From NCBI GenBank assembly GCA_964503885.1, contig CAZDCD010000003.1, positions 182,763 through 246,762 of the forward strand: 64,000 bases of DNA, given 5' to 3'. Of the stretch, positions 28,406-36,452 are shown one piece after another. Positions within the stretch are counted from its first letter, which is position 1. Each line of letters opens with the position of its first letter. The translations under genes and the position numbers were made by a program. The notes beneath the pieces are model-generated. The model was not told the origin of the DNA and made no database searches. It saw only the letters and a list, made by a program, of their open reading frames with translations. Source of the stretch: CAZDCD01 sp964503885 (GTDB lineage Bacteria > Bacteroidota > Bacteroidia > Bacteroidales > UBA10428).

Positions 28406-28486
28406 TTATTTAAAATCATTTTAAATTGTGACTGCCTTTTTAAAAAAATACATATCTTAGCGCGTTATTTTTAATTAGTCTAAGTT

Positions 28487-28945
28487 ATGGTTTCGCAGGA
28501 AACAAAGGAAACTGTAAAAAAAATTTTTACAAACTATCTCGAAAAGAAGGGGCACAGGAAAACACCCGAACGGTATGCCATACTCGATGAAATATATTCA
28601 AGAGAAGGGCATTTCGACATCGAAACGCTGTATATTTTTATGAAAAATAAAAATTACAGGGTTAGCCGTGCCACACTTTACAATACTATTGAGCTGTTAC
28701 TGGACTGCAACCTTGTGGTAAAGCACCAGTTCGGGAAGAATATTGCACAGTTTGAAAAGGCTTACCAATGCATGCAACACGATCATTTGATCGATATCGA
28801 ATCAGGACAGGTAATAGAATTTTGTGACCCGCGAATGCAGGAGATCATCAATACCGCATGTGAACTAAACGGTTTTTCCGCTTCCCATCATTCCCTGTAT
28901 ATATATGGTAAGAAAAAGAACGTTCCTGAAAAAAAGAAGAACTGA
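28487..28945 (+). CDS. Fur-family transcriptional regulator
   Basis: A 152-residue metal-dependent regulator: an N-terminal winged helix (GHRKTPERYAILDEIYSREGHFDIETLYIFM, then RVSRATLYNTIELLL) and a C-terminal dimerisation domain with metal ligands (CMQHDHLIDIESG, ASHHSLYIYG). The paired CxxC motifs that hold structural zinc in classical Fur are absent. Fur, PerR or Zur-like identity cannot be decided. It may be expressed with the upstream RSH gene or from its own promoter in the 81-base gap. Confidence 0.9.
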   Translation: MVSQETKETVKKIFTNYLEKKGHRKTPERYAILDEIYSREGHFDIETLYIFMKNKNYRVSRATLYNTIELLLDCNLVVKHQFGKNIAQFEKAYQCMQHDHLIDIESGQVIEFCDPRMQEIINTACELNGFSASHHSLYIYGKKKNVPEKKKN

Positions 28946-29171
28946 CCGATCTTATCCTTCCTGCCTAAACACGGAATAACCTCCGAGTTATTAACATAAA
29001 TCAACGTTCCCGGTTTGTTTCTCTGATGCAGGATTTTAAATTGTATTTCCCGTGACACCTATGAATACTGAGCCGGAAAGAGCGTTACAGTCACAGGAAC
29101 ACAATCCTTTTCAAATACTTTCAGGCATTTTAATTGTTGAAAATTTAAGATATTTATATCTCACGAGTTTG

Positions 29172-29179
29172 TACTTTTG
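29172..29179 (+). promoter_or_regulatory. Predicted -7 element for the ribokinase gene
   Basis: TACTTTTG matches the Bacteroidota TAnnTTTG consensus and would give a start near 29186, about 25 bases before the ribokinase ATG. I did not find a clear TTTG -33 element at the usual spacing, so the call rests on one box. Confidence 0.4.
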
Positions 29180-29210
29180 TAACAGTGACAGAGAATAATT
29201 TATAGATAAT

Positions 29211-30131
29211 ATGAAGATAACGGTTGTAGGAAGTACGAATACCGACTTGATATTAAAGGTACCAAAACTTCCAAAACCAGGAGAGACAGTCCTTGGAGGT
29301 AAATTTTATACTGCCCCTGGAGGAAAAGGAGCGAATCAGGCAGTTGCCTCTGCAAGAGCCGGGGGAGAAGTTACGTTTGTTGCCCGTCTCGGAAACGACC
29401 TCTTTGGTGAAAAGGTACTGTCCCTTTTTAAGAATGAAGGGATAAACACAAACCATATAGTCAGAGACAATGACACCCCTTCGGGAATTGCCGAAGTAAT
29501 TGTGGGTGAAAACGGGGAAAACATGATCGCAGTGGCCTCCGGCGCCAATATGAATTTTTCGGTTTATGATATTATCAACGCAAAAAAAGCCATTCTTGAG
29601 TCTGATATTATTCTGCTGCAACTTGAGATCCCGTTGAAGACACTGGAATATACTATTAAACTGGCTTCGGATAACAACAAGAGGGTTATTTTGAATCCCG
29701 CACCTGCACAACCACTGCCAATCTCGCTGTTAAAAATGGTAAGTATCCTGACTCCTAATGAGTATGAAGCCGAAATATTAACAGGGATTAAAGTCGAGAA
29801 CGAAGACTCCGCTGAAGATGCCGGCCGCATACTCCTGTCAAAAGGGGTTAACAAGGTGATTATAACACTGGGAGAAAAAGGAGCAATGGTTCTCGACAGC
29901 AGCGGATCTGAGTTGATATCAGGATTTAAGATCGATCCCGTGGACACTACTGCTGCGGGTGATATATTTAACGGTGCGCTTGCCGTTGCTCTTTCCGAAA
30001 ATAAAAACATTTTTGAAGCCGTTAAATTTGCCAATGCTGCCGCTGCTCTTTCGGTTACGAAACTCGGCGCACAGTCATCGGCACCACGGCGAAATGATAT
30101 ACTAAGATTCATGAGCGAATCATTCGTTTAG
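29211..30131 (+). CDS. rbsK: Ribokinase (PfkB family sugar kinase)
   Basis: A 306-residue cytoplasmic kinase of the PfkB family, expected to phosphorylate ribose to ribose-5-phosphate. Visible signatures are VVGSTNTDLILKVPKLPKPG at the N-terminus (substrate lid), the GGKGANQAVASARAGG motif, and the C-terminal DTTAAGDIFNGAL with the catalytic base Asp251. The N-terminal NTDLI and ANQAVA motifs favour ribokinase over fructokinase or adenosine kinase, but other pentose or nucleoside substrates are possible. No ribose transporter is adjacent. A strong terminator follows. Confidence 0.9.
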   Translation: MKITVVGSTNTDLILKVPKLPKPGETVLGGKFYTAPGGKGANQAVASARAGGEVTFVARLGNDLFGEKVLSLFKNEGINTNHIVRDNDTPSGIAEVIVGENGENMIAVASGANMNFSVYDIINAKKAILESDIILLQLEIPLKTLEYTIKLASDNNKRVILNPAPAQPLPISLLKMVSILTPNEYEAEILTGIKVENEDSAEDAGRILLSKGVNKVIITLGEKGAMVLDSSGSELISGFKIDPVDTTAAGDIFNGALAVALSENKNIFEAVKFANAAAALSVTKLGAQSSAPRRNDILRFMSESFV

Positions 30132-30176
30132 AAACCGGTTACGGGGTGCATCTTTTTGTGACACCCAATCTGCATT

Positions 30177-30209
30177 AAAAATCCTGAATGCAACATTCAG
30201 GATTTTTTT
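30177..30209 (+). terminator. Intrinsic terminator after the ribokinase gene
   Basis: A perfect 13-base stem (AAAATCCTGAATG with CATTCAGGATTTT), a CAA loop and a run of T residues form a textbook Rho-independent terminator 46 bases past the ribokinase stop. Confidence 0.9.
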
Positions 30210-30280
30210 ATTGTTTCCCTCAGGAACCCGATGAATAAAAACCTGCCAAAAATACAAAGAAAAGAAAAATCCTTCCTGTG

Positions 30281-30353
30281 TGCCAATTTGACACATGTAC
30301 GGCATAAAGTTATGTCAATATGGCATATATTTTGGATTGGCATTAATATTGAC
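30281..30353 (+). promoter_or_regulatory. Possible sigma-54-type promoter with upstream inverted motif pair, before hsp20
   Basis: TGCCAATTTGACA (30281-30293) and TGTCAATATGGCA (30313-30325) are inverted copies of one 13-base motif, matching at 11 of 13 positions. Downstream, TGGCATT-N4-TTGAC (30338-30353) has the GG-to-GC spacing of a -24/-12 element (GG at 30339, 12 bases to the -12 dinucleotide), although the -12 dinucleotide is GA instead of GC. A second, overlapping version is TGGCATA-N4-TTGGA (30321-30336). Start of transcription would fall near 30364. This is inference from consensus spacing. Confidence 0.4.
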
Positions 30354-30394
30354 CAGTACCACTTGTCAACAATGAAAATATGTTAAACAAAAAA

Positions 30395-30400
30395 GGAGGA
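30395..30400 (+). promoter_or_regulatory. Strong Shine-Dalgarno sequence before hsp20
   Basis: AGGAGG lies 7 bases before the ATG at 30408. Bacteroidota rarely use such perfect anti-Shine-Dalgarno matches, and the neighbouring genes lack them. It fits high translation of a stress chaperone. Confidence 0.7.
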
Positions 30401-30407
30401 TAAAATC

Positions 30408-30839
30408 ATGTTACCTACATTAAAAATTAGAAACAGCTGGCCCAGTTTATTCGATGAATTTTTTAAAGACAATTATCTGCCGGAGTCTTATTACCGCGAA
30501 AATGGCAAGAATATGCCTGCAGTAAATATTGCTGAAAGTAACGACGAGTACACTATTGAAGTGGCTGCGCCCGGACTTTCCAAAGGTGATTTCAAAGTTA
30601 ACCTGGAAAACAATGTACTGACTATTTCCTCGGAAAAGGAAACAAAAAATGAAACCGAAGACAGGAATGTACTTTGCAGGGAATTCAGCTATAGCTCATT
30701 CAGCAGGTCGTTTACCCTGCCTGACTCCGTGAACGGAGACAAGATCAGGGCTACACATAACGACGGAATTCTGAGTATAGCAATCCCCAAGAAGGAAGAA
30801 GCCAAAGTGAAACCGGCCAAAGAAATAAAAATATCATAA
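30408..30839 (+). CDS. Small heat shock protein Hsp20 (alpha-crystallin family)
   Basis: A 143-residue chaperone holdase that binds unfolding proteins in the cytoplasm without ATP. The alpha-crystallin domain spans about residues 38-130 (PAVNIAESNDEYTIEVAAPGLSK, then FTLPDSVNGDKIRATHNDGILSIAIPK). The short N-terminal arm and the C-terminal tail with IKIS (an IxI-type motif used in oligomer assembly) are typical. The gene stands alone between two terminators. Its upstream region shows a -24/-12-like element and a paired inverted motif, which hint at dedicated stress control. Confidence 0.95.
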   Translation: MLPTLKIRNSWPSLFDEFFKDNYLPESYYRENGKNMPAVNIAESNDEYTIEVAAPGLSKGDFKVNLENNVLTISSEKETKNETEDRNVLCREFSYSSFSRSFTLPDSVNGDKIRATHNDGILSIAIPKKEEAKVKPAKEIKIS

Positions 30840-30858
30840 GAATAAGCAGGGAGATAAG

Positions 30859-30890
30859 AGCCACAGTATTAAGTTGCTGTGGCTTTTTTT
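30859..30890 (+). terminator. Intrinsic terminator after hsp20
   Basis: The stem AGCCACAG (30859-30866) and CTGTGGCT (30877-30884) with a 10-base loop is followed by a T run. It lies 20 bases past the hsp20 stop. Confidence 0.88.
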
Positions 30891-30991
30891 ATGCAATAAG
30901 CTGTAATGTTAAAAAATCATAAAATATTATAAAATGACACACAAATTTTCTTTTTTTGTGTTCTCAATAAAATCGGCTAACATTTATTCAG

Positions 30992-31921
30992 ATGGATATA
31001 ATTGTTGAACAGATCACAAAAAAATTCGGTATTCAGAAAGCAGTTGACAATGTATCATTTACTGTAAAGACCGGTGAAGTTTTGGGATTCCTGGGACCCA
31101 ACGGTGCAGGCAAAACCACCACCATGAAGGCCATAACCTGCTTTCTGCTGCCCAATTCCGGCGATATTAAAGTGGGTGGTATTTCAATATGGGATAATCC
31201 CGATGAAATCAAAAAGAACATAGGGTATCTGCCCGAAAACAATCCGCTTTACGGAGATATGGCTGTAATCGACTACCTGCATTTTGTGGCCAGTTTATTC
31301 CGGATGCCTGAAAGCAGGATCAGGGACAGGATCCTGGAAATGGTAAACCTTTGCGGGATCGAAGGCGAAAAGCACAAAAAAATCAATGAGCTTTCAAAAG
31401 GGTATAAACAACGGGTAGGACTTGCCCAGGCTTTAATTCACGATCCTCAGGTGTTGGTGCTTGACGAGCCAACATCAGGACTGGACCCGAACCAGATCAT
31501 AGAGATCAGGGAACTGATCAGGAAAATAGGGAAGGAGAAAACAGTTCTCCTGAGTTCACACATTCTTGCCGAGGTTGAAGCCACATGCGACAGGATTTTG
31601 ATCATCAACAAAGGTAAGATCGTTGCCGACGGGACTTCAGGGCAGCTCAGGAAACAGGCCCAGGGAAGAGAAATCCTGAAAGTTACCATAGAAGGCAGCG
31701 ACAGCAATGTCATTTTTAAAGCGCTGCAGAAACTCGACCATGTGGAACTGGTTGATTTTATTTCAAAAGGCGACGGTCAGTTTGAGGTTCAGAGCAAACC
31801 GGACACCTCTACACGCAAAGATATTTTCAGGCTGTGCGTGGATAATGGCTGGTACCTGACCGAGCTGACACCCACCGAAACAAAGCTCGAAGATGTATTT
31901 CGTGATCTTACCATGAATTAA
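30992..31921 (+). CDS. gldA: ABC transporter ATP-binding protein GldA
   Basis: A 309-residue ABC ATPase. The Walker A motif GPNGAGKTT is at residues 35-43, the signature LSKGYKQRVGLAQAL and Walker B VLVLDEPTSGLDP follow, and the C-terminal extension is that of the GldA/DrrA-type exporter subfamily. In flavobacteria GldA, GldF and GldG form an ABC transporter needed for gliding, but the same cluster occurs in non-gliding bacteria, where the substrate is unknown. The order gldA-gldF-gldG-DUF4340 with short spacers supports one operon. Confidence 0.9.
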   Translation: MDIIVEQITKKFGIQKAVDNVSFTVKTGEVLGFLGPNGAGKTTTMKAITCFLLPNSGDIKVGGISIWDNPDEIKKNIGYLPENNPLYGDMAVIDYLHFVASLFRMPESRIRDRILEMVNLCGIEGEKHKKINELSKGYKQRVGLAQALIHDPQVLVLDEPTSGLDPNQIIEIRELIRKIGKEKTVLLSSHILAEVEATCDRILIINKGKIVADGTSGQLRKQAQGREILKVTIEGSDSNVIFKALQKLDHVELVDFISKGDGQFEVQSKPDTSTRKDIFRLCVDNGWYLTELTPTETKLEDVFRDLTMN

Positions 31922-31937
31922 TTAAAATGCACATTCA

Positions 31938-32666
31938 ATGAAACAAATCTGGATAATTACAAAGAGAGAACTGAATTCTTACTTCGACTCGCTTCTTGCA
32001 TACATTCTGATCATCCTGTTCCTGGGATTTACCGGACTTTTTACCTGGCTTTTTGCAGGAGACATCTTTTATACCAAAGAAGCCAGCCTGGCAACCTTCT
32101 TCAATGTCTCATTCTGGACCCTTTTTGTTTTCATTCCATTGCTTACCATGGGACTGATCTCGGAAGAAAACAATTCGGGTACCCTCGAAATGATATTAAC
32201 AAAACCGCTCAATGAATGGCAACTGGTCACAGGCAAATTCCTGTCAATAGTAATCCTGGTTGCTATAGCATTGGGACTTACTTTGCCATATTATTTCACT
32301 GTATGGTATCTTGGACCTGTTGATCACGGAGCCGTGTGGACCGGGTATCTTGGCCTTTTGCTGATGAGTTCAGCTTACGCAGCCCTGGGACTTTTTGCAA
32401 GCAGTATCACGAAAAACCAGATTGTGGCTGTTCTGCTGGCTTTCCTCATTCTTATCTTCTTCCATTGGCTGTTTTCATTGCTTTCCAGCGGCATGAAAGG
32501 AATTCCCGGGGCTGTCCTCAATTACCTGAGTACACGCACTCATTTCGATTCGGTAACAAGAGGCGTACTCGATACAAAAGATATCATCTATTTTGCATCT
32601 GTGACTTTTCTCGGCCTGTTTGCCTCGGAGCTGGTCATCGCCAAAAGGAACGTTACGGAAAGTTAA
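31938..32666 (+). CDS. gldF: ABC transporter permease GldF
   Basis: A 242-residue membrane protein with six hydrophobic segments, belonging to the ABC-2 permease class. The opening KRELNSYFDSLLAYILIILFL and the segment GLISEENNSGTLEMILTKPL are typical of GldF. It starts 16 bases after gldA and precedes gldG by 17 bases. It forms the membrane channel of the GldAFG transporter. Substrate unknown. Confidence 0.9.
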   Translation: MKQIWIITKRELNSYFDSLLAYILIILFLGFTGLFTWLFAGDIFYTKEASLATFFNVSFWTLFVFIPLLTMGLISEENNSGTLEMILTKPLNEWQLVTGKFLSIVILVAIALGLTLPYYFTVWYLGPVDHGAVWTGYLGLLLMSSAYAALGLFASSITKNQIVAVLLAFLILIFFHWLFSLLSSGMKGIPGAVLNYLSTRTHFDSVTRGVLDTKDIIYFASVTFLGLFASELVIAKRNVTES

Positions 32667-32683
32667 TCTTAAATTTTTAAACT

Positions 32684-34210
32684 ATGAGATCGAAAACATC
32701 ATTGCTCTATACTTCGCTGCTTGTGATTGCAATACTCATTGTTTTGAATTTTCTGGCAAGCCGGTTTTTCCTGAGGTTTGATCTTACAAGCGATAAACGG
32801 TATTCACTGAGCAAAGCCACCATAACCATCCTGAAATCACTTGAAGAACCAGTCACCGTAACCGCCTATTTTTCGAAAAAGCTGCCACCTGAATATGCAT
32901 CAGTAAGGAGAGATTTCAAAGATATGCTTACTGAATACAAAAATATTTCCAAAGGAATGGTGGCATACGAATTTGTTGATCCGATAGAAGATGAGACAGT
33001 TGAACAACAAGTGCAGCAGAAAGGAATAGTCCAGGCCCAGATACCGGGTCGGGAAAAAGATGAGTTCAAGATACAGAAAGCCTATCTGGGCGCTGAAGTA
33101 CAGATGGGTGATAATTCGGAAGTCATTTCCCTGCTGCAATCGACCGAAGGAATGGAATATTTTCTGACCACCAGCATTAAAAAATTATCGGTGCACAAAA
33201 AACCTGTTGTTGGTTTTCTTCAGGGACAGGGTGAGACACCTCTAAGAGAGCTTGGAAATGCCGTTCATAGTTTATCCGTGCTTTATGAAACAGAATCTGT
33301 AACACTTAGCGATTCCTCCTCTGAACTCGACAAACTTCAGGCGCTTGCCATTGTTGCCCCCGTGGATTCATTTACCCAAAACCAGCTTGATCAGCTTGAC
33401 CGGTTTCTGGCTGATGGCAAAGGAATATTTCTGGCTTTCAACCGTGTGGATGTGGATCCCAGTAAAGAAGCTATGGGGCATGCAGTGAATACAGGACTTG
33501 AAACCTGGCTGGCAAAAAAAGGGATTATAGTAAATGAAAATTTCGTTCTTGATGCCCACAACATGCCTGTAGGGATTCAGCAGCAGGCGATGACTCCGTT
33601 CGGACCCGGACTGGTGACCAGGCAGATTGAATTTCCCTTCTTTCCGGTCGTTCAGAATTTCGTACCCCATCCGATAACTGCAGGACTGAACCAGGTGGTC
33701 TTTCGTTTTGTAAGCAGCATTGATTTTGCCGGGGACAGCACGCTGAACTATACTCCCATCATAAAATCATCTGAGCATTCCGGAACCCAATCGGTATCGG
33801 CCTGGCTCAACTACATGAAAGAATGGAATGAAAGCGATTTTCCGTTATCGGGCCTTACCCTTGCGGCAGCAGTTAAGGGACACATACAGGGCAGCGCCAC
33901 ATCAAAGCTTGTGGTTGTTGCCGATGGTGATATTGAAGCTCCGGCATCACAGCAGGGACCCCTTCCCGATAATGTTAACCTGATGGTCAATTCAATAGAC
34001 TGGCTGTCAGACGATACCGGTTTAATTGATCTGAGGACCAAGGGTACCACTGCGCGTCCCATTCGTGATGACCTGTCGGAAGGAAAAAGAACATTTCTGA
34101 AATTCCTGAATTTCCTTTTGCCCATCGTCATCATTATCGTGATCGGCATTGTGAAGTTTGAATTAAGGAGAAACAAACGAATCAAAAGAATGGAGGTTGG
34201 ATATGTATAA
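32684..34210 (+). CDS. gldG: Gliding-associated substrate-binding protein GldG
   Basis: A 508-residue protein with an N-terminal membrane helix (about residues 7-28), a large extracytoplasmic domain (DUF7088/ABC-type uncharacterised domain) and a C-terminal helix (about 475-495, FLNFLLPIVIIIVIGIV). The segment RFDLTSDKRYSLSKATITILKSLEEPVTV is the conserved N-terminal signature of GldG-like proteins. It completes the GldAFG transporter. Its C-terminus overlaps the start of the DUF4340 gene. Confidence 0.9.
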   Translation: MRSKTSLLYTSLLVIAILIVLNFLASRFFLRFDLTSDKRYSLSKATITILKSLEEPVTVTAYFSKKLPPEYASVRRDFKDMLTEYKNISKGMVAYEFVDPIEDETVEQQVQQKGIVQAQIPGREKDEFKIQKAYLGAEVQMGDNSEVISLLQSTEGMEYFLTTSIKKLSVHKKPVVGFLQGQGETPLRELGNAVHSLSVLYETESVTLSDSSSELDKLQALAIVAPVDSFTQNQLDQLDRFLADGKGIFLAFNRVDVDPSKEAMGHAVNTGLETWLAKKGIIVNENFVLDAHNMPVGIQQQAMTPFGPGLVTRQIEFPFFPVVQNFVPHPITAGLNQVVFRFVSSIDFAGDSTLNYTPIIKSSEHSGTQSVSAWLNYMKEWNESDFPLSGLTLAAAVKGHIQGSATSKLVVVADGDIEAPASQQGPLPDNVNLMVNSIDWLSDDTGLIDLRTKGTTARPIRDDLSEGKRTFLKFLNFLLPIVIIIVIGIVKFELRRNKRIKRMEVGYV

Positions 34211-35198
34211 AAAATTCAATTCAAAAATGCTGCTCGGAATTCTAGGCATACTCCTGATATTCGCCGTTATTGTCATCATCGTCGATTCAAAAAAAGGAGA
34301 GCGGTCTTTCAGGGCAAAAATGATTGATGAAGATACATCCGGGATCACCCGTATAATCATTGATCCGCGATCAGAAAAGGCATCGCTTATCGAACTTTCC
34401 AGGAAAAAGGATGGATGGAATGTCTCCTCGGGAAAGGAAACATATAGTGCCGATCAGATGATGATTGCAAATATTCTGGCCATACTTGCAGATATGAAAC
34501 CGCAACGCGTGGTCGCCAGGAACAAGTCGGCATGGAGTGAATATGATGTTACCGATTCCGCTGCCACAAAGATCAAGGTTTATGCCGGCAAGAAGCGGAG
34601 TTCGGAACTCTATATCGGCCGGTTTAATTACCAGCAACCTAAAAATCAACAGCAGTCGTATTATGGTCAGCAGCGCGGAACGCTTTCCACCTATGTAAGG
34701 CTTGCCGGAGACAACGAAGTTTATGTTGTTGAAGGATTTCTGGGTATGTCATTCAACAGAACGGTCAGTGATTTCAGGGACAAAACATTGCTGAAATCCA
34801 ATCCGGAGGACTGGACGCGCCTGGTATATGATTATCCGGCCGACAGCTCTTTTACACTTACAAAGGAAAACGGAAAATGGATGATCGGCAGCTGGCAGGC
34901 TGATTCGGTATTGGTATCAAATTATTTCAGGTCAATATCGGCATTAACCAATGCAAGCATTGTGGAAAATCCACTGCAGCGATCTCAGGCTCCCGTTTAT
35001 GCGTTGAAGATTGAAGGAAACAATTTTACCAGGCCATTAACTATTGAAGCATTTCCGGCAGATACGACTACCAAATTTCTGATAACCTCGTCAATGAATG
35101 AAGGAGTATTTTTCGACGGAGCACATTCGGGTCTTACAGAACGAATATTTATCGATCAAAATAAGCTTTTGGGGAAAGGTGATTCAGTGATTAAGTGA
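34203..35198 (+). CDS. DUF4340 domain protein
   Basis: The ATG at 34203 gives 331 residues (a TTG two codons earlier is less likely), overlapping the end of gldG by 8 bases. An N-terminal membrane helix (MLLGILGILLIFAVIVIIV) is followed by an extracytoplasmic domain of the DUF4340 type (SGITRIIIDPRSEKASLIEL, GKWMIGSWQADSVLVSNYF). In many bacteria DUF4340 proteins are encoded next to GldG-like ABC transporters and are thought to be an accessory component. The precise role is unknown. Confidence 0.85.
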   Translation: MYKKFNSKMLLGILGILLIFAVIVIIVDSKKGERSFRAKMIDEDTSGITRIIIDPRSEKASLIELSRKKDGWNVSSGKETYSADQMMIANILAILADMKPQRVVARNKSAWSEYDVTDSAATKIKVYAGKKRSSELYIGRFNYQQPKNQQQSYYGQQRGTLSTYVRLAGDNEVYVVEGFLGMSFNRTVSDFRDKTLLKSNPEDWTRLVYDYPADSSFTLTKENGKWMIGSWQADSVLVSNYFRSISALTNASIVENPLQRSQAPVYALKIEGNNFTRPLTIEAFPADTTTKFLITSSMNEGVFFDGAHSGLTERIFIDQNKLLGKGDSVIK

Positions 35199-35337
35199 TA
35201 AGGAAATCAGGTGATTGAGTAAAAGGAGAATTACTGATATACCCGTAAGAATCTATTACCACATCTGTAGAAATAATACGAATTCACGATTTGTCAAAAT
35301 CCGGAGGAAGCGTTCATTCTATTTATATCAGGCCAAT

Positions 35338-36411
35338 CTAGCTTTTACCGATTGTTTTTACACGGTTGAAGGATATGGCTCTCAGCAACCATCGCGGTAA
35401 AGACTTTTCAGGCTTACGATTCCGCAGATCAAGGTACCAGCCCCATTTTTTTAGAATCGGAATTTTGTGTGTTTCAACAAATTCGATTAATGTTCCGTCG
35501 GGATCTTCGGTATACGAGAATGCCCCGGCAGCTTCACCCATATCGAACGTATCGCCGGCATCAACGGTAAACGGAAAACCTTTGGCTTTGCATTCTTCAC
35601 GCAGCAATTTCATCCCCCTGATATCGAAACAAAGATGAATAAACCCGAGGTCGCCCCAAAACCGGTTGGCGAATATCTTTTGCGGTTCACGACCATAAGC
35701 CTGCACAAGTTCTATTTCACTTGTACCGAAAAGAGGACTGAAAGCACCGGTACGAGGTTTACTATGCCGCAGAAGCACTCTTCTGATCTGCGTATCGCCT
35801 CCCGGCAGTTTTTTAAAATCGTCAAACGTCCCCGTCTCGTCATATGTTACCTTATCATACCCCAGAAGGTCTTTATAGAAATCCATGCTTTTACCCATAT
35901 CGGATACACCAATTATTGCTCCGTAACAGCCACCTGTCTGGCTCTTGTTTTTGAGAAACCAATGCTTTCCGTTCACAATCTGAAAAAGATTGCCGAACGG
36001 ATCCTTTAGAAAAAAATGGTGTCCGCCGTCAGGGTCAGTCAGAAGGTCGCCTATAATATTCAGCTTTGCCGACATAAAATGGTCGTATGCAGCGATTACA
36101 TTTTGTGTCTTTATTTTGGCTGCAAAAATTCCCAGTTCCCCAATCTTAATTTCACCGGCCGGCGCTTCCGGTTTTCGTTCGGTATATTGCCAGATTTCAA
36201 ATCCCCCTCCGCCCTGCATATTCAAGGCCAGAACTGCATGTCTGGCACGGGGCAGACCTCCTGTATAAGGCAACATGAACTCGGCTACAGCTTCCTCCTC
36301 AAACATCCTGATATCGGTGTCAAAATATTCTTTGTACCAGCGCCAGGATTCGTATACATCAGAAACGCCAATGCCAATCTGCTGAATTCCGCTGATTACT
36401 TTTTCCTTCAT
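35338..36411 (-). CDS. VOC-superfamily protein with two tandem glyoxalase-like domains
   Basis: A 357-residue protein with two VOC modules: about residues 8-145 (IQQIGIGVSDVYESWRWYKEYF, ending DPFGNLFQIV) and about 160-315 (YGAIIGVSDMGKSMDFYKDLLGY, ending EDPDGTLIEFVE). VOC proteins are metal-dependent dioxygenases, lyases, isomerases or resistance proteins. Candidate metal ligands are the histidine and glutamate near the second module ends (FIHLCFD, TLIEFVE). The reaction cannot be told. It is the last gene of a four-gene minus-strand cluster, 41 bases after a short-chain dehydrogenase, so a role in modifying a lipid- or steroid-like compound is possible. Confidence 0.82.
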   Translation of the reverse strand: MKEKVISGIQQIGIGVSDVYESWRWYKEYFDTDIRMFEEEAVAEFMLPYTGGLPRARHAVLALNMQGGGGFEIWQYTERKPEAPAGEIKIGELGIFAAKIKTQNVIAAYDHFMSAKLNIIGDLLTDPDGGHHFFLKDPFGNLFQIVNGKHWFLKNKSQTGGCYGAIIGVSDMGKSMDFYKDLLGYDKVTYDETGTFDDFKKLPGGDTQIRRVLLRHSKPRTGAFSPLFGTSEIELVQAYGREPQKIFANRFWGDLGFIHLCFDIRGMKLLREECKAKGFPFTVDAGDTFDMGEAAGAFSYTEDPDGTLIEFVETHKIPILKKWGWYLDLRNRKPEKSLPRWLLRAISFNRVKTIGKS

Positions 36412-36452
36412 AAAGACTTTATTAGGTTGACGTTGCGAAGATATAAAAAAAA

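Noticed and set aside
28426..28460. Possible promoter (TTG and TATCTTAG) before the fur-like gene
   Set aside because: The spacer of 24 bases is too long for the Bacteroidota consensus, and the -7 box has a mismatch.
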